Counted from the first letter of the stretch, positions 17,392-27,571 are shown. The stretch is DNA of 64,000 nt from CAVWXT01 sp963759115 (GCA_963759115.1 CAVWXT010000006.1:1054001-1118000); one strand, 5' to 3'. Translations and numbers: made by a program. The notes: generated by a model from the sequence alone, not told the origin.

Positions 17392-18159
17392 ATGGCCATG
17401 AAAGTCTATTTTGTTGGCGCAGGACCCGGCTCGCCCGAGCTGTTGACCGTCAAGGCGCAGCGACTGTTGCAGCACGCCGAGTGCTGCATCTACGCCGGGT
17501 CGCTGGTGAATCCGGAGTTGCTGGCCCTCTTGAAGCCGACTGCCCAGCGCTACGACTCGGCCGGCATGAGCCTGGAGCAGATCGTCGCGGTGTTCCGCGC
17601 GGCCCACGATCGCGACACCGACGTGGTCCGCCTGCACACGGGCGATCCGAGCATCTATGGAGCGATCGGTGAACAGATGGACGCTTTGGATGCGTTGGGC
17701 ATCGAATACGAGGTAGTGCCGGGCATCAGTTCCTTTCAGGCCGCAGCCGCCGCGCTGCGGGTGGAGCTTACCGCCCCGGAGATCGCCCAGACGATTATCC
17801 TCACGCGAACGCCCGGCCGGACGCCGATGCCGGCCTCGGAGGACCTGTCGCGGTTGGCCCAATCTCGCGCCACGCTGTGCATCTTCCTCTCGACCGACCG
17901 GATCGCGGAGCTGACCGGCACGTTGGCCAAGCATTATGGACCGGACTGCCCGGCGGCGATGGTGTACCATGCATCCTGGCCGGATGAGAAGGTCGTCCGC
18001 GGGACACTCGGCGACATCGCCGCCGGGGTCGAGGCGTCGGGGATGAAGCGGACGGCCCTGTTCTTGGTGGGCCGCGCGTTGGCCCGCCCGATCTCGCACG
18101 TTTCCAAGCTCTACGACGCTTCCTTCACCCACGGCTACCGCGAGGGGACATCGCCGTAA
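17392..18159 (+). CDS. cbiF: Cobalt-precorrin-4 C11-methyltransferase
   Basis: 255 intact residues of the CobM/CbiF family: VYFVGAGPGSPELLTVKAQRLL at the start, YAGSLVNPELL, LHTGDPSIYGAIGEQ and a late VYHASWPDEKVVRGTL. A strong GGAGGAGC lies before ATG 17392. It ends at 18159, 10 bases before a perfect palindrome that separates it from cbiG. Confidence 0.93.
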   Translation: MAMKVYFVGAGPGSPELLTVKAQRLLQHAECCIYAGSLVNPELLALLKPTAQRYDSAGMSLEQIVAVFRAAHDRDTDVVRLHTGDPSIYGAIGEQMDALDALGIEYEVVPGISSFQAAAAALRVELTAPEIAQTIILTRTPGRTPMPASEDLSRLAQSRATLCIFLSTDRIAELTGTLAKHYGPDCPAAMVYHASWPDEKVVRGTLGDIAAGVEASGMKRTALFLVGRALARPISHVSKLYDASFTHGYREGTSP

Positions 18160-18169
18160 AGACCAGTTT

Positions 18170-18227
18170 GTAGGGTGCGTGAAACGCACCACGACCTGCG
18201 GATGATGGTGCGTTTCACGCACCCTAC
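18170..18227. repeat. Perfect palindrome between cbiF and cbiG
   Basis: GTAGGGTGCGTGAAACGCAC and its exact complement flank a short loop (CGACCTGCGGATGA), giving a 22-base stem. There is no T-run, so it is a repeat and not a classical terminator, although such a stem could stall polymerase or protect mRNA. Confidence 0.9.
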
Positions 18228-18254
18228 GAATCGCTACCCCAAGGGAAAAACGCC

Positions 18255-19037
18255 GTGAAGATCGCCCTGATCAGCCTGAGCAACGAGGGGGCCCGCATCG
18301 CGGCAAGGTTGGCCGGCCATTTCGCCGAAAGCGAAGTGTTCTTGCACGTCGGCGTTGAGGGACTGCCCGGCGCAAGGCGGTTCGAGCGGGTGATGGATCT
18401 GACCGCGGAGATCTTTCCGCAGTTTGACGGCCTGGTTTACGTGGCCCCCACGGGCGTGGCCGTGCGTGCCGTGGCGCCGTGCCTGGTACACAAGACGAGC
18501 GATCCGGCGGTCGTGGTCGTGGACGTCGGCGCCCGTTGGGCCGTCAGCCTGTTGGGCGGCCACGAAGCCGGCGCCAACGACCTGGCGCTGGCCGTGGCCA
18601 ATTGCCTTGGGGCCGAGCCGGTGATCTCGACAACTACCGAGGCCGTCAAGGACCTGATCGTGGGCGTCGGCTGCCGGCGGGGAGTTGCCGCCGAGGCGAT
18701 CGTCGCTGCCGTGCGCGAGGCGCTGGCCCGTGTTGGCGCCGAAGTAGCTCGCGTGCGGCTCTTGGCCTCGGCCGACATCAAGGCCGACGAGCAGGGCCTG
18801 CTGCAAGCCGCCCGCGAGTTGGAGATTCCCTTGCGGCTGATCGCCTCCGAGGAGATTGCCCAAACCACTTATTCGTTTGAACATTCGCAATTCGTCCAAG
18901 AGAAAGTCGATCTGCCCGCCGTCGCCGAGCCGGCAGCCCTCTTGGCAGGAAGGAGAACCCGATTACTACTCCCCAAAACCATTCTCAACGGCGTGACGGT
19001 GGCGATCGCCCGGGAAGACTTTTCGCCGTCGGCATAG
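18255..19037 (+). CDS. cbiG: Cobalt-precorrin-5A hydrolase
   Basis: 260 intact residues. Central APTGVAVRAVAPCLVHKTSDPAVV and VSLLGGHEAGANDLA define CbiG; the C-terminal CobE-like part has GCRRGV, ADIKADEQGL and SVAE-like PAVAEPAALLAG. It opens the delta-lactone and loses C20 as acetaldehyde, a step found only in the anaerobic path. Its last 75 bases overlap the inferred cbiH start in another frame. Confidence 0.9.
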   Translation: MKIALISLSNEGARIAARLAGHFAESEVFLHVGVEGLPGARRFERVMDLTAEIFPQFDGLVYVAPTGVAVRAVAPCLVHKTSDPAVVVVDVGARWAVSLLGGHEAGANDLALAVANCLGAEPVISTTTEAVKDLIVGVGCRRGVAAEAIVAAVREALARVGAEVARVRLLASADIKADEQGLLQAARELEIPLRLIASEEIAQTTYSFEHSQFVQEKVDLPAVAEPAALLAGRRTRLLLPKTILNGVTVAIAREDFSPSA

Positions 19038-19740
19038 GTCCGGGCGGCAAGCCACACCGAACGCTCCGCGCCGTCGAGGCCATCGCGGAGAGCCAGGTCA
19101 TTGTCGGCTATAGCCGCTACCTGGAGTTGATCGCCGACCTGACCGAGGGCAAGAAGTTGATTTCCTCGGGCATGACGCAGGAAGTCGAGCGCTGCCGCAC
19201 GGCCCTGGAACGCGCGGCGGCCGGGCAGACGGTTGCCCTGATTTCCTCGGGCGATCCGGGCATCTATGGCATGGCGGGGCTGGTGGTGGAGATGGCCGCT
19301 GCCGAACGCCTCGACGTGCCGATTGAGATTATTCCCGGCGTGACCGCCGCCAGCGCCGCGGCCGCCGCGCTCGGGCGCCCCTGATGCTCGACTTTGCCGC
19401 GATCAGCCTGAGCGACCTGCTGGTCCCCTGGGAGACGATCCGCAGCCGGCTCCAGGCCGTGGCCCAGGCCGATCTGGTCGTGGCCCTGTATAATCCCCGT
19501 AGCAAGCGGCGCGTGCGGCAATTAGAGGAGACCGTCGAGATTCTCCGCGACTGCCGGCCGGCCGCGACGCCCGTGGGAATCGTCACGGCTGCCGGCCAGG
19601 ACGGGCAATGCACGGTGGTCGCCGATCTGCAGCGCGTACTCGAACAGGAGATCGGCATGCGGAGCGTCATCATCGTCGGCAACAGCGGCACCCGCGTGAT
19701 CGGCGGCCGAATGGTCACCGCCCGAGGGTACCAGCTATGA
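18962..19740 (+). CDS. cbiH: Cobalt-precorrin-3 C17-methyltransferase
   Basis: The SAM-binding FAVGIGPGG, SSGDPGIYGMA and VPGVTAASAAAA, then LSDLLVPWETI and VVALYNPRSKRR, identify CbiH/CobJ. The frame is broken once near 19380 (a missing C in a C-run). No ATG, GTG or TTG lies upstream of VGIGPGG in its frame. The best start is ATT at 18962, seven bases after AAGGAGA, giving (M)TTPQNHSQ. This is a rare start codon or an ATG misread. The gene is entered within the cbiG 3' end. Confidence 0.85.
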
Positions 19741-20517
19741 TCCTGTTGCTGGGCGGCACGAGCGAGTCGCGGCAAATCGCCCGGCGGTTGGTCGAGAGCG
19801 GCCGCCGCGTGTTGGTCTCCCAGGCGACCGACGTTCCCCTCGACATGGGCGAACATTCCCGTTTGGAGAGCCGGGCCGGGCCGCTTGACCAGGCCGGGTT
19901 GGAGGAGCTTGTCGAGCGGCGGGCGATTCGGGCGATTGTCGATGCCACGCATCCTTATGCCACGTCGATTCGCGCCACGGCCCGCCGGGTCGCCAATCGC
20001 AAGGGGATTCCGTATTTGAGCTTCGTGCGTCCGCCCATCGTCGAGGCGGCCGATGCCGGCTTGGAATTCGCTGCCGACCACGCGGCGGCGGCGGTGGCAG
20101 CCTTTGCCCACGGCCGGCCGGTGCTGCTGACGACCGGCGCCGAGAACCTCGCGCCCTACGTGGAACAATCGCGGCAGACGGGGATACCGCTTATCGTCCG
20201 CGTGCTCGACCACCCCGACTCGCTGGCGGCCTGCCTGCGGGCGAGCGTCCCGCCGGAAATGCGTGCTGGGCTGCCGGGGGCCGTTTTCCGTGGAAGAGAA
20301 CCGCCGGCAGCTTCGGGCCTTTGGCATCGGGGTGCTGGTGACCAAGGACAGCGGTCAGGCCGGAGGCACGGCCGAAAAGCTTCAGGCCGCCCAGGCCGAA
20401 GGCTGCCGGGTAGTCGTCGTCCGGCGGCCCGCCCAGGAGAACGAACGTTTCTTCAGCCACATCGACTCGCTGTTGCAATCGCTGGCCGATGCGGTCGAAG
20501 GGGAGAGAATCCAGTGA
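19737..20517 (+). CDS. cobK: Precorrin-6A reductase
   Basis: A CobK/CbiJ-family NAD(P)H reductase of the C18-C19 double bond. MILLLGGTSESRQIA starts at ATG 19737, overlapping the cbiH stop; IVDATHPYATSI and a late VLVTKDSGQAGGTAEKLQAA are typical. One extra C near 20266 shifts the frame; its removal gives PEMVLGCRGPFSVEEN. It ends at TGA overlapping the next GTG. Confidence 0.9.
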
Positions 20518-21026
20518 GCCCAAACCGTAACAACCGTCAAGAAGGCGAAGCCGGCCTGCGCTACTTGCCGCTGGCGATCGACATGGCCGGGCGGCGATGC
20601 CTGGTGGTGGGCGGCGGGCGCGTCGGCGCCCGCAAAGTCAGCACCCTGGTGGCCGCCGGCGCGAAAGTGATCGTCGCCGCCCCGCGGATTTCCGACCCCG
20701 TGCGGCGACTGGTCGATGCCGGCCGCGTGCAATGGCAACAGGCCGAGTACGACTCGGCGATGTTGGCCGGCTGCATCCTGGTGGTGGCCGCCACCGACGA
20801 TCGGGACTTGAACGCCCGCATTGCCTCCGAGGCCGAAGCCCTCGGCATCCTCTCCTGCAACGTTTCGGCGGGCAACCGCACGCGGGTCATCTTTCCGGCC
20901 GTGTACGCCGGCGACGCGGTCACGGTGGCCGTCCACACCGACGGCCGCGACTGCCGGCTCTCGCAGAGAGTCCGCAACGACATCGCGGCCTGGCTCCCGC
21001 AGCGGAAAGACGCGGGGCCGGGCTAG
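20514..21026 (+). CDS. Precorrin-2 dehydrogenase / sirohydrochlorin-forming MET8-CysG N domain
   Basis: 170 residues. LPLAIDMAGRRCLVVGGGRVGARKV is the NAD-binding fold; ISCN-like ILSCNVSAGNRTRVIFPA follows. It converts precorrin-2 to sirohydrochlorin, the substrate of CbiX, so it feeds the anaerobic route although it is encoded last. It starts at GTG 20514 within the cobK stop. Its TAG at 21024-21026 runs directly into a palindromic repeat that ends the cluster. Confidence 0.88.
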   Translation: MSPNRNNRQEGEAGLRYLPLAIDMAGRRCLVVGGGRVGARKVSTLVAAGAKVIVAAPRISDPVRRLVDAGRVQWQQAEYDSAMLAGCILVVAATDDRDLNARIASEAEALGILSCNVSAGNRTRVIFPAVYAGDAVTVAVHTDGRDCRLSQRVRNDIAAWLPQRKDAGPG

Positions 21027-21127
21027 CAGCCTGTTGAAAAAGGGGGACTGGCTCCGAACCGGCCGATGTAAATGCCGCGAAAAACAGTGGTTGTGAGGTG
21101 CCTGTCCCCCTTTTTCAACAGGCTGCT
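21025..21127. repeat. Dispersed palindrome, family B copy 1
   Basis: AGCAGCCTGTTGAAAAAGGG at the left end is exactly inverted at the right end. The 103-bp element sits between the convergent MET8 and glycoside-hydrolase genes and may act as a bidirectional terminator. A second copy lies at 52427-52510. Confidence 0.9.
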
Positions 21128-21141
21128 GGTCGTCCGCCTGG

Positions 21142-22183
21142 TTACCGAATCGGAACGATCAATTCCGGATGGGACTTCACAAGCCATTCGAGCCCGGGGC
21201 GCATGTTCGATAGGTTGCCGTTTCTGTCCACGCCGTTGGTGGTCCACGGCATGATGCCCTGCCAGCCCTTGGCGAACGCATTCTGATAGTTCTCGGCGAT
21301 CGATTGGCCGGCACCGCCTTTGGCAGGGCATTCGCCGATGATGCAGGGCTTGTCGTCCATGCCGTAATCGGCCGGCGAGCGCTCGAAGGGGCTGCCGAAA
21401 TAGGGCCGCACCCAGTCGTAGTAATGGATGTTATAGAAGTCGAGGCGAGCGCCCGGTTGGAGGGCGCCCAGCGATTTGTCCGAGTAGAAATTGCCCTGGA
21501 ACTTGCCGCTGTTGTACTTCGGCCCGGCTCCCTCGCCCTCGCACACCAGCACCTGGCTGCGGGCGTGTACGGCGTTGGCCACGCGCCACCAGATCGAGCG
21601 TGTCGCTGCGGGCCACTTTGTGGTTCTCCCAGGTCCAGACCAACTCGTTGCCCACGTCGATGGCAAAGAACCAGGGGTTGGCCTTGTATCGCTCCACCAG
21701 CGGGACCGTGTAGTTATCTACGAACGACTGCCTCCCTTCGGGCCTGGAATACATCCGCCGCCAGGCCTCGGCGTTGCGGTTGCCGGGTTTCGAGTGGTCG
21801 AACGAGATCAGGGCCAGCATCAGGTAAACGTGGTTCTCTTGGGCGATCTCGAAGAGGGTGTCGAGGTCGCGCCAGAATGCCGGCGTCGAGGCCGAGACGT
21901 TGCCCTCGGCGTCGATGCCGGGCGACGCATTCTCGCCGCTGCAACTGATCCATACGCGGGTCGCATTGACGTGGCTCTCCCTCAGTTCGCGGAAGTGCCC
22001 TCGCCACCAAGCGGCGTCCAATCGGTTGCCGAACTCGTTCCAGCTTTTCCAGGGGGTGTTCGCACCCGAAATCCAGATGCGCTTGCCCTCCACCTGGAAT
22101 TGGCTGCCGTTAACGGTAATCCGCTGCGCCGATGCGAGGCTCGGGGCCAAGATGACGAGCAAAAAACAGGCGCAGGTTTTCAT
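21142..22183 (-). CDS. Secreted glycoside hydrolase, GH5/mannanase-like
   Basis: About 346 residues with a signal peptide (MKTCACFLLVILAPSLASAQ). The clan A fold is indicated by the acid/base FAIDVGNELVW and a probable nucleophile in CIIGECPAKGG; IWISGANTPWKSWNEFG near the start resembles beta-mannanases. One extra base near 21603 splits it. Substrate is inferred only from fold. It converges with the cobalamin cluster. Confidence 0.75.
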
Positions 22184-22389
22184 AGGTTTGGTGTGATTGG
22201 CGGGTAGTTGGCGACCTTTCACGGGGTTCTTATTCCTATCGCGCCCGCCGGAACCCGTCCGCGGCAGGCCGACCACTGTGATCTTGAGCCGCCGACGTGG
22301 GCTCGTCAAGTGTCCTGCCAAGAATTGGCCGGAATCATGATTCGCCGGCCATCGGGTTGACCTCGTTCCGAGGCCGCGAGAAAGGCGAG

Positions 22390-23712
22390 TTAGTTTGGGT
22401 TTTTCCGTGGGGAAACGTCTTGCTCGCGGGCAATGGCCGCCTCTTCCGGCGGGCGGACCGTGATGAAACTGCGGTAGAGAAGCACGTCGTAGACGATCTT
22501 CAGGCCGCCGGCCATGTAGAACAACAGATCGCGCGTGGCAGCGTCGGCCAGGAACACGCCGGCCAGCAGGGGCGAGATCGAGGCCCCGATCGTCCGCGCC
22601 ACGCCCGTCACGCCGGCCGCCGCCGAGCGCTCTTCCGGGGGCACAACCGCCATCACGTAGGACTGCCGCGTGGGCACGTCCATCTGCGAGATGCTGAACC
22701 GCAGGAACAACACCGCCACGGCCAGCGGCAAGTTCGGCATCAGCGGCACGAGGATCAAGAGGATGTTCGACGGCAGGTGCGTGAAGACCATCGTGTTGAT
22801 CAGGCCGAAGCGCGCGGCCAGCCTTGCCGCGGCCAAGGCCGACAGGCCGGCCAGCAGATTGGCCCCGAAGAAGATCCCGCCCAACGCGGCTGGCTCGACG
22901 CCGAATCGCACGTGGAACCAATAGGCCGTCAGGGTCTGGATCACGAAGCCGCCGCCGAAGGCGTCGATGGCAAATAGCGCGGAGAGCCGCAAGACCACGC
23001 GCTGCGATCGGGCAAGGCCCAGGTGGTGGAGGCCGAGGCGGCTGGCAGCCCTCACCCCCGGCCCCTCTCCGGGCACCGACCGAAGGTTGGTCGGGCGAGG
23101 GGAGGCGATATTGGCCGCTTCCGTGGCCGGCGACAACCGCGTGAAGAGGAACAAAAGTGCGATGCCCAATAGCGCATACGCAGCCACGTCGGCCCGATAG
23201 CTGGCCATCGGGCTTACCGAGGCGCGCGTCAAGCCGTCGATCAACAGGCCGCCGCCCAGCGAGCCCAGCGCGGTGGCCAGCGCGCCGGCCATCGTGTACC
23301 AGGCGAAAACCATCGTGCGGTTACGGTCGGAGACGACCTGCGAGAGGGCCGCTTGTTCGATCGACAGGAAAGGGCCAACCTCGTTGCCGCTGGGGCTGAT
23401 GACGCCGATCGTGGCCGCCAGCAGGAGCAGCAGAAAACTGTCGGAGACGGCGAACACGGCCCCGGCGGCCGCCATGAGGATGGCCCCGATCATGAGCGTC
23501 CGGCGCCGCCCAAAGCGGTCGGCCCGCGTGGTGAGCCAGAGCGAGACGGCCGTGTCGCCCACCAGGGTCAGCGTCAAGAGCAGCCCGATCTGTGGCTCCG
23601 TCAGGCCCACCTCGGCCAGGTACAGGGCCAAGATGACCGAGAGCGAGCCGTAGGCCAACAGCCGCGTCACGCGGGTGCCAAACAGGATGACGATGTCGCG
23701 GGAAAGGTTCAT
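22390..23712 (-). CDS. MFS transporter with in-frame palindromic insert
   Basis: About 440 residues with twelve hydrophobic segments and the MFS loop motif RADRFGRRRTLMIG. The best start is ATG 23712 (MNLSRDIVILF). Between membrane segments 6 and 7 a family A palindrome is read in frame as PTNLRSVPGEGPGVRA. The substrate cannot be told. A GGGTTCA-type repeat (23750-23803) lies 38 bases upstream of the start. Confidence 0.85.
   Translation of the reverse strand: MNLSRDIVILFGTRVTRLLAYGSLSVILALYLAEVGLTEPQIGLLLTLTLVGDTAVSLWLTTRADRFGRRRTLMIGAILMAAAGAVFAVSDSFLLLLLAATIGVISPSGNEVGPFLSIEQAALSQVVSDRNRTMVFAWYTMAGALATALGSLGGGLLIDGLTRASVSPMASYRADVAAYALLGIALLFLFTRLSPATEAANIASPRPTNLRSVPGEGPGVRAASRLGLHHLGLARSQRVVLRLSALFAIDAFGGGFVIQTLTAYWFHVRFGVEPAALGGIFFGANLLAGLSALAAARLAARFGLINTMVFTHLPSNILLILVPLMPNLPLAVAVLFLRFSISQMDVPTRQSYVMAVVPPEERSAAAGVTGVARTIGASISPLLAGVFLADAATRDLLFYMAGGLKIVYDVLLYRSFITVRPPEEAAIAREQDVSPRKNPN
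23048..23105 (-). repeat. Family A palindrome inside the MFS gene
   Basis: On the coding strand CTCCCCTCGCCCGACC pairs with GGTCGGTGCCCGGAGAGGGG, followed by the tail CCGGGGGTGAGGGC. Fifty-seven bases are identical to 52348-52404. It is read in frame within the central cytoplasmic loop. Confidence 0.9.
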
Positions 23713-23749
23713 GGCGTGCAACCGAGCGCGGCCAACGGCCGTAACCAGG

Positions 23750-23803
23750 TAGGGTTCAGGGTTCAGGTCCGGATTGTGGAATCTGAACCCTGAACCCTGA
23801 ACC
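23750..23803. repeat. GGGTTCA inverted repeat upstream of the MFS gene
   Basis: Two GGGTTCA units on the left are mirrored by three TGAACCC units on the right. The same unit occurs at 47221-47293 before gatA. It lies in the 5' leader of the MFS gene. Confidence 0.85.
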
Positions 23804-23989
23804 CATCGAGACTCGCGTGCAAGACGCTTGACCACAAATCAGGCCCCGCGCCGGGCCGCTTCCACGCTGTACGTGGGGTCGGCCTCACTCCATTTCACGT
23901 CGCCCGAGGGGCCGTATGATACCATCTTCCGCGTCAACATCCGATAGGAGGCGGACGCGGTCCGGCAAGGAGTGCAGGCGCTTCGATAA

Positions 23990-24738
23990 TCAGTCACACC
24001 ACTGGGCGGCGTACTCGTCCATCTCCGTTCGCAAAATCTCACGCTTCCACCCCTCTTCGTGGATCGGCCAACCCTGGACATGGCCGGCGCCTTTGCTGTG
24101 CGCCGGGCATGGTTGTGGCGGTGAACGTCGCGCCAGCAGTCGATCTCGGCCGACGAGGGTGGAGGCACCTGTCCGGGCAAGTTGCTCCGCCGGAACGAAA
24201 TCCGCCGATCGTCAAAAATGCTGATGATCACGAGCGGCCGGCACTCCAGCATGCGCCGCGCGATCAACTCGTGGCTGGCCGTGCGGTAGCGGGCCTTCAG
24301 CGCCAGCAGGTCCCAATCGCACGCGGCCCCGTCGCCGACAAACCAGGCCGTCGGCAGCAACAGCCGGCCCGCCATGTTGTTGGCCACGGACTCGCGAGCG
24401 TCGGGGGGCGTTTCGCGCGGGTCGACGCCCCAGGTGAGGAACACGCGATAGGCGACGTGTTCGCCGATTTCGTGGGCGACCGCCCACTGCTGCCGTTCCC
24501 GTCGCGGCTCGGACCGCAACAGGATGGCGGGCCGCGAACGCCCCAAGCGGCGGTCGCCGAGCCGGACGTAGCGGGCGCGGCCGGCTTGCCGATCATCCCG
24601 CGCCACGGCGATGCCCAGGTTGGCGGCGATGGCAAACGCATCGACCGGCGGTGCGAATATGCCGGCCTCTGCAAGGACTTCCTCGGCCACGCGGTCCAGA
24701 CCGGCGGCCAGTTCTTCGCGGGTAAACTCCGGGAGCAT
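23990..24738 (-). CDS. ImmA/IrrE family metallo-endopeptidase
   Basis: About 249 residues. The zinc motif AHEIGEH is near residue 88, preceded by a winged-helix-like N-terminus (VDAFAIAANLGIAV) and followed by NNMAGRLLLPTAWF. The family cleaves repressors or stress regulators. A missing base near 24105 shifts the last part; in the corrected frame it ends HEEGWKREILRTEMDEYAA then TGA at 23990. No XRE repressor neighbour is present. ATG 24738 was chosen. Confidence 0.78.
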
Positions 24739-24915
24739 GACGGCTGCCCTCGCTTTCGATGTGTGAATATATGTATACTATCTAAGGCCCGTCCCGCTGG
24801 CAAGCGGTCAAATTGTGCCACTTACGCCAGGGTCGAAATTGGGATAGGATTATTTGGACGTTATTGGCCGACCTTCGGGACCGAAGATTCTTGTTTCCGC
24901 GGCGAATGCCGAGAA

Positions 24916-25245
24916 ATGGGGGGCAAAATGGGACAACCGGCTCACTGCCCGAAATGCAGGGGTGAAATGGGTGCGATGGACGTTCGCTGCCCGCACTGCG
25001 GTTACGATTTTTCCCCGGAGCCCGAGATACCTCTACGGCCCACAGGTATTGCCTACTCCGCCTGGGCTGACATCGCGCTCGCTGTCGGGAGCTTCTTTGC
25101 CGTTATTGGTTGCGCGGGTGCCGTTCTCGGCTCGGTACTCGCTCTATTTTCGGGCCGTCTTCTGGAGGGGCTTGTGTTGGGTCCTATCAGCTTCTTTGCC
25201 TCCCTCGCGTTTTTCGTTGTATTCATAAGGGTAGGAAAACTCTAA
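24916..25245 (+). CDS. Zinc-ribbon membrane protein
   Basis: 109 residues. CPKCRGEMGAMDVRCPHCG is a four-cysteine zinc ribbon at residues 10-28, followed by two hydrophobic segments (about 45-70 and 75-105). It belongs to a common planctomycete architecture of unknown role. Start ATG 24916; an earlier start in the same frame is possible. Confidence 0.6.
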   Translation: MGGKMGQPAHCPKCRGEMGAMDVRCPHCGYDFSPEPEIPLRPTGIAYSAWADIALAVGSFFAVIGCAGAVLGSVLALFSGRLLEGLVLGPISFFASLAFFVVFIRVGKL

Positions 25246-25323
25246 CCGTCCCATTGCGCAGCAGAGTAGGTTATTGGTCACCTGGTCGAGCAAGCGCGAA
25301 TCAATCCTCTTTCAATCCTCTCC

Positions 25324-26684
25324 GTGTCTTCCAAGAAATCCCCTCGTCGCACCTACGCCCTGGTCAGCCTCGGCTGCCCGAAGAACCTCGTCGACAGCGA
25401 GCGGATGGCCGGGCTGCTGCAACTGGACGGCTATCGGATGGTTGCCCGAGCCCGACGGCGCCGACTTGGTGGTCGTCAACACGTGCGGGTTCATCGGCGA
25501 CGCCCGGGCCGAATCGTACGACGCGATCGAGGAGATGCTGCGGCTGAAGAAGCGGGGACGGCTGCGGCGGGTGATCGTCGCCGGCTGCCTCGCCGAACGC
25601 GACAAGGACGCGGCTGCTGGAGAAGTATCCCGAGATCGACCAGTTGATCGGCGTGTTTGCCCGGGACGAGATCGTGCAAGCGGTCGGCCGTCTCGATCGG
25701 GGCGACGACCTGACCAGCGGACGCTGTTCCGGCCGGCCCCCAGCCGCCCGTTGCCCGATACGGGCCGCCGGCGAATCACGCTGCGGCACCTGGCCTACTG
25801 AAGATCGCCGAGGGCTGCAACCGGCTGTGCAGTTTCTGCTCGATCCCGCAGATGCGCGGCCCTTATGCCAGCAAGCCGATCGAGCAGGTCGTGGCCGAGG
25901 CCGAGGAACTGGCCGCCGACGGCGTGCGGGAGTTGGTGCTGGTGGCCCAGGACACGACCTTCTACGGGCTGGACATCGACGGCCGGCCGCGGTTGGCCGA
26001 GCTGCTGCGGCGGCTGGAGGAGGTCGAGGGCCTGGCCTGGATTCGCCTGATGTACCTCTATCCGATGCACGTCACCGACGAACTGATCGAGGTCGTCGCC
26101 GGCGGCTCGAAGGTCCTGCCGTACCTCGACATGCCGTTGCAGCACATCAACGACGAGGTGCTGCGGCGGATGCGGCGGCGGGTCGACCGCCGGCAGACCG
26201 AGCAGCTGCTCGACCGGCTCCGCGAGCGGATCGACTCGCTGGTGCTGCGGACCACGCTGATGACCGGCTTTCCGGGCGAGACCGAGGAGCAGTTCGAGGA
26301 GTTGCTCGATTTCGTCCGGCGGCGGCGATTCGAGCGGCTGGGCGTGTTCGCCTTCTGCACGAGCCGGGCACCCCCGCCGCAGAGCTTGACGGGCATCTGC
26401 CCGAGGAGGTAAAACAGGCCCGCCGCGACCGGCTGATGGCCGCGCAGCAGGAGATCGCCTTCGCGTGGAATGCCTCGCAAGTGGGGCGGCGGTTGGACGT
26501 GATGATCGACCGCCGCGTTCCCGGCGAGCAGAATGCCTATGTCGGCCGCAGTTACGCCGACGCCCCCGAGGTGGACGGGCAGGTCTACGTGACCGGCGAG
26601 GACCTGGCGCCCGGCCAGATTGTGGCCTGTGAGGTTGTCGCCGCGAAGGGTTATGATTTAATAGGGGTGGGCGATTGTGCCTAG
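25324..26684 (+). CDS. rimO: Ribosomal protein S12 methylthiotransferase, frameshifted
   Basis: A radical-SAM enzyme that methylthiolates Asp of S12. The N-terminal UPF0004 domain has VSLGCPKNLVDSE, VNTCGFIGDA and AGCLAERDK. The [4Fe-4S] motif CNRLCSFCSIPQMRG comes next and a C-terminal TRAM domain ends LIGVGDCA. At least five indels (near 25449, 25610, 25735, 25797 and 26372) split it; most are extra bases, and one near 25797 is a missing C that makes a false stop. Start GTG 25324. Confidence 0.88.
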
Positions 26685-26727
26685 TGCGGTCTCCGGCCGT
26701 GACTAGAGTTGTCAGTGTGCAACGCCG

Positions 26728-26755
26728 ATCCCTAATCCCCAATCCCTGTTCCCCG
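26728..26755 (+). repeat. CCCTAATCCCCAATCCCT repeat before pgsA
   Basis: A run of CCCTAAT/CCCCAAT units ending one base before the pgsA ATG. The related unit occurs just upstream of gatB (45011-45033, complement) and at 59898-59934. Confidence 0.7.
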
Positions 26756-26756
26756 C

Positions 26757-27364
26757 ATGACCACCGACGCCAAACGTGCCGCACCGCATCCGCGCGGCGA
26801 TGTTCAATTTGCCCAACCAGTTGACCTTCCTGCGGCTGATGCTGTCGGTGGTCCTGTTCTGCTTCATCGCCTGGGGATACTACCTGACGAGCATGTGGCT
26901 GTTCATCGTCGCCGCCGGCACCGACTGGCTCGACGGCTACTTCGCCCGGAAGTACAGCCAAGTGACCACGCTGGGCCGGATTCTCGATCCCTTCGCCGAC
27001 AAGGTGATCGTCTGCGGCACGTTCATCTTTCCTGGTGGCGGTTCCCGTCATGGCGGAAGTGCCGTGGGGTCTGCGGGCGTGGATGGTCGTGGTGATCGTC
27101 GGCCGCGAGTTGCTGGTCACCGCGCTGCGGAGCTTCATCGAGGACCGCGGCTCGGATTTTTCGGCCAAGATGTCGGGCAAGCTGAAGATGGTGTTGCAGT
27201 GCATCGCCGCCGGCGTGTGCCTGTTCTATCTTTCGTACGGCAAGCGTGCCGTCATCAATTGGTGCTGGTGGCTGCTGGTCGCGTCGGTCTGGTCGGCGAT
27301 GGTCTTGACCGTCTATTCCGGCGTGGTTTACATCCGCGCCGCCGTGCGGTTGCTGCGCGAGTAA
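26757..27364 (+). CDS. pgsA: CDP-diacylglycerol-glycerol-3-phosphate phosphatidyltransferase
   Basis: A membrane enzyme of phosphatidylglycerol synthesis. The CDP-alcohol phosphotransferase motif DGYFARKYSQVTTLGRILDP with DPFAD is clear, with membrane segments around it. Two extra bases (near 26775 and 27030) shift the frame: MTTDAK continues as VPHRIRAAMFNLPNQLTFLR, and FLVAVPVMAEVPW follows the second. It ends RLLRE at 27364. Confidence 0.88.
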
Positions 27365-27433
27365 GAATTGCCGCGCGGTACGACATCGACTCACACCGAT
27401 CATCAAGAACCTTGGCATGGCAATCGAACACCA

Positions 27434-27550
27434 TCTCACGCCAAGGCGTCAAGGCGCGAAGAACAAAGGAATATGAGTGTTGCCGCCGCCGCAAGATGTT
27501 CCCAATCATCCCTTTAAGGACCCCTTTGCGCCTCAGCGCCTTTGCGTGAG
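27434..27550. repeat. Inverted repeat CTCACGCCAAGGCG / CGCCTTTGCGTGAG
   Basis: Arms 27434-27461 and 27523-27550 are imperfect inverted repeats around a 61-base loop. It lies directly upstream of the glycoside-hydrolase start at 27572. Similar CTTTGCG-type arms are widespread in planctomycete genomes. Confidence 0.75.
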
Positions 27551-27571
27551 GCCTTTCGCAGGAGCAAGAAC

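Noticed and set aside
23750..23803. GGGTTCA units as a CRISPR array
   Set aside because: The units are contiguous and inverted, without unique spacers; no cas gene is present in the window.
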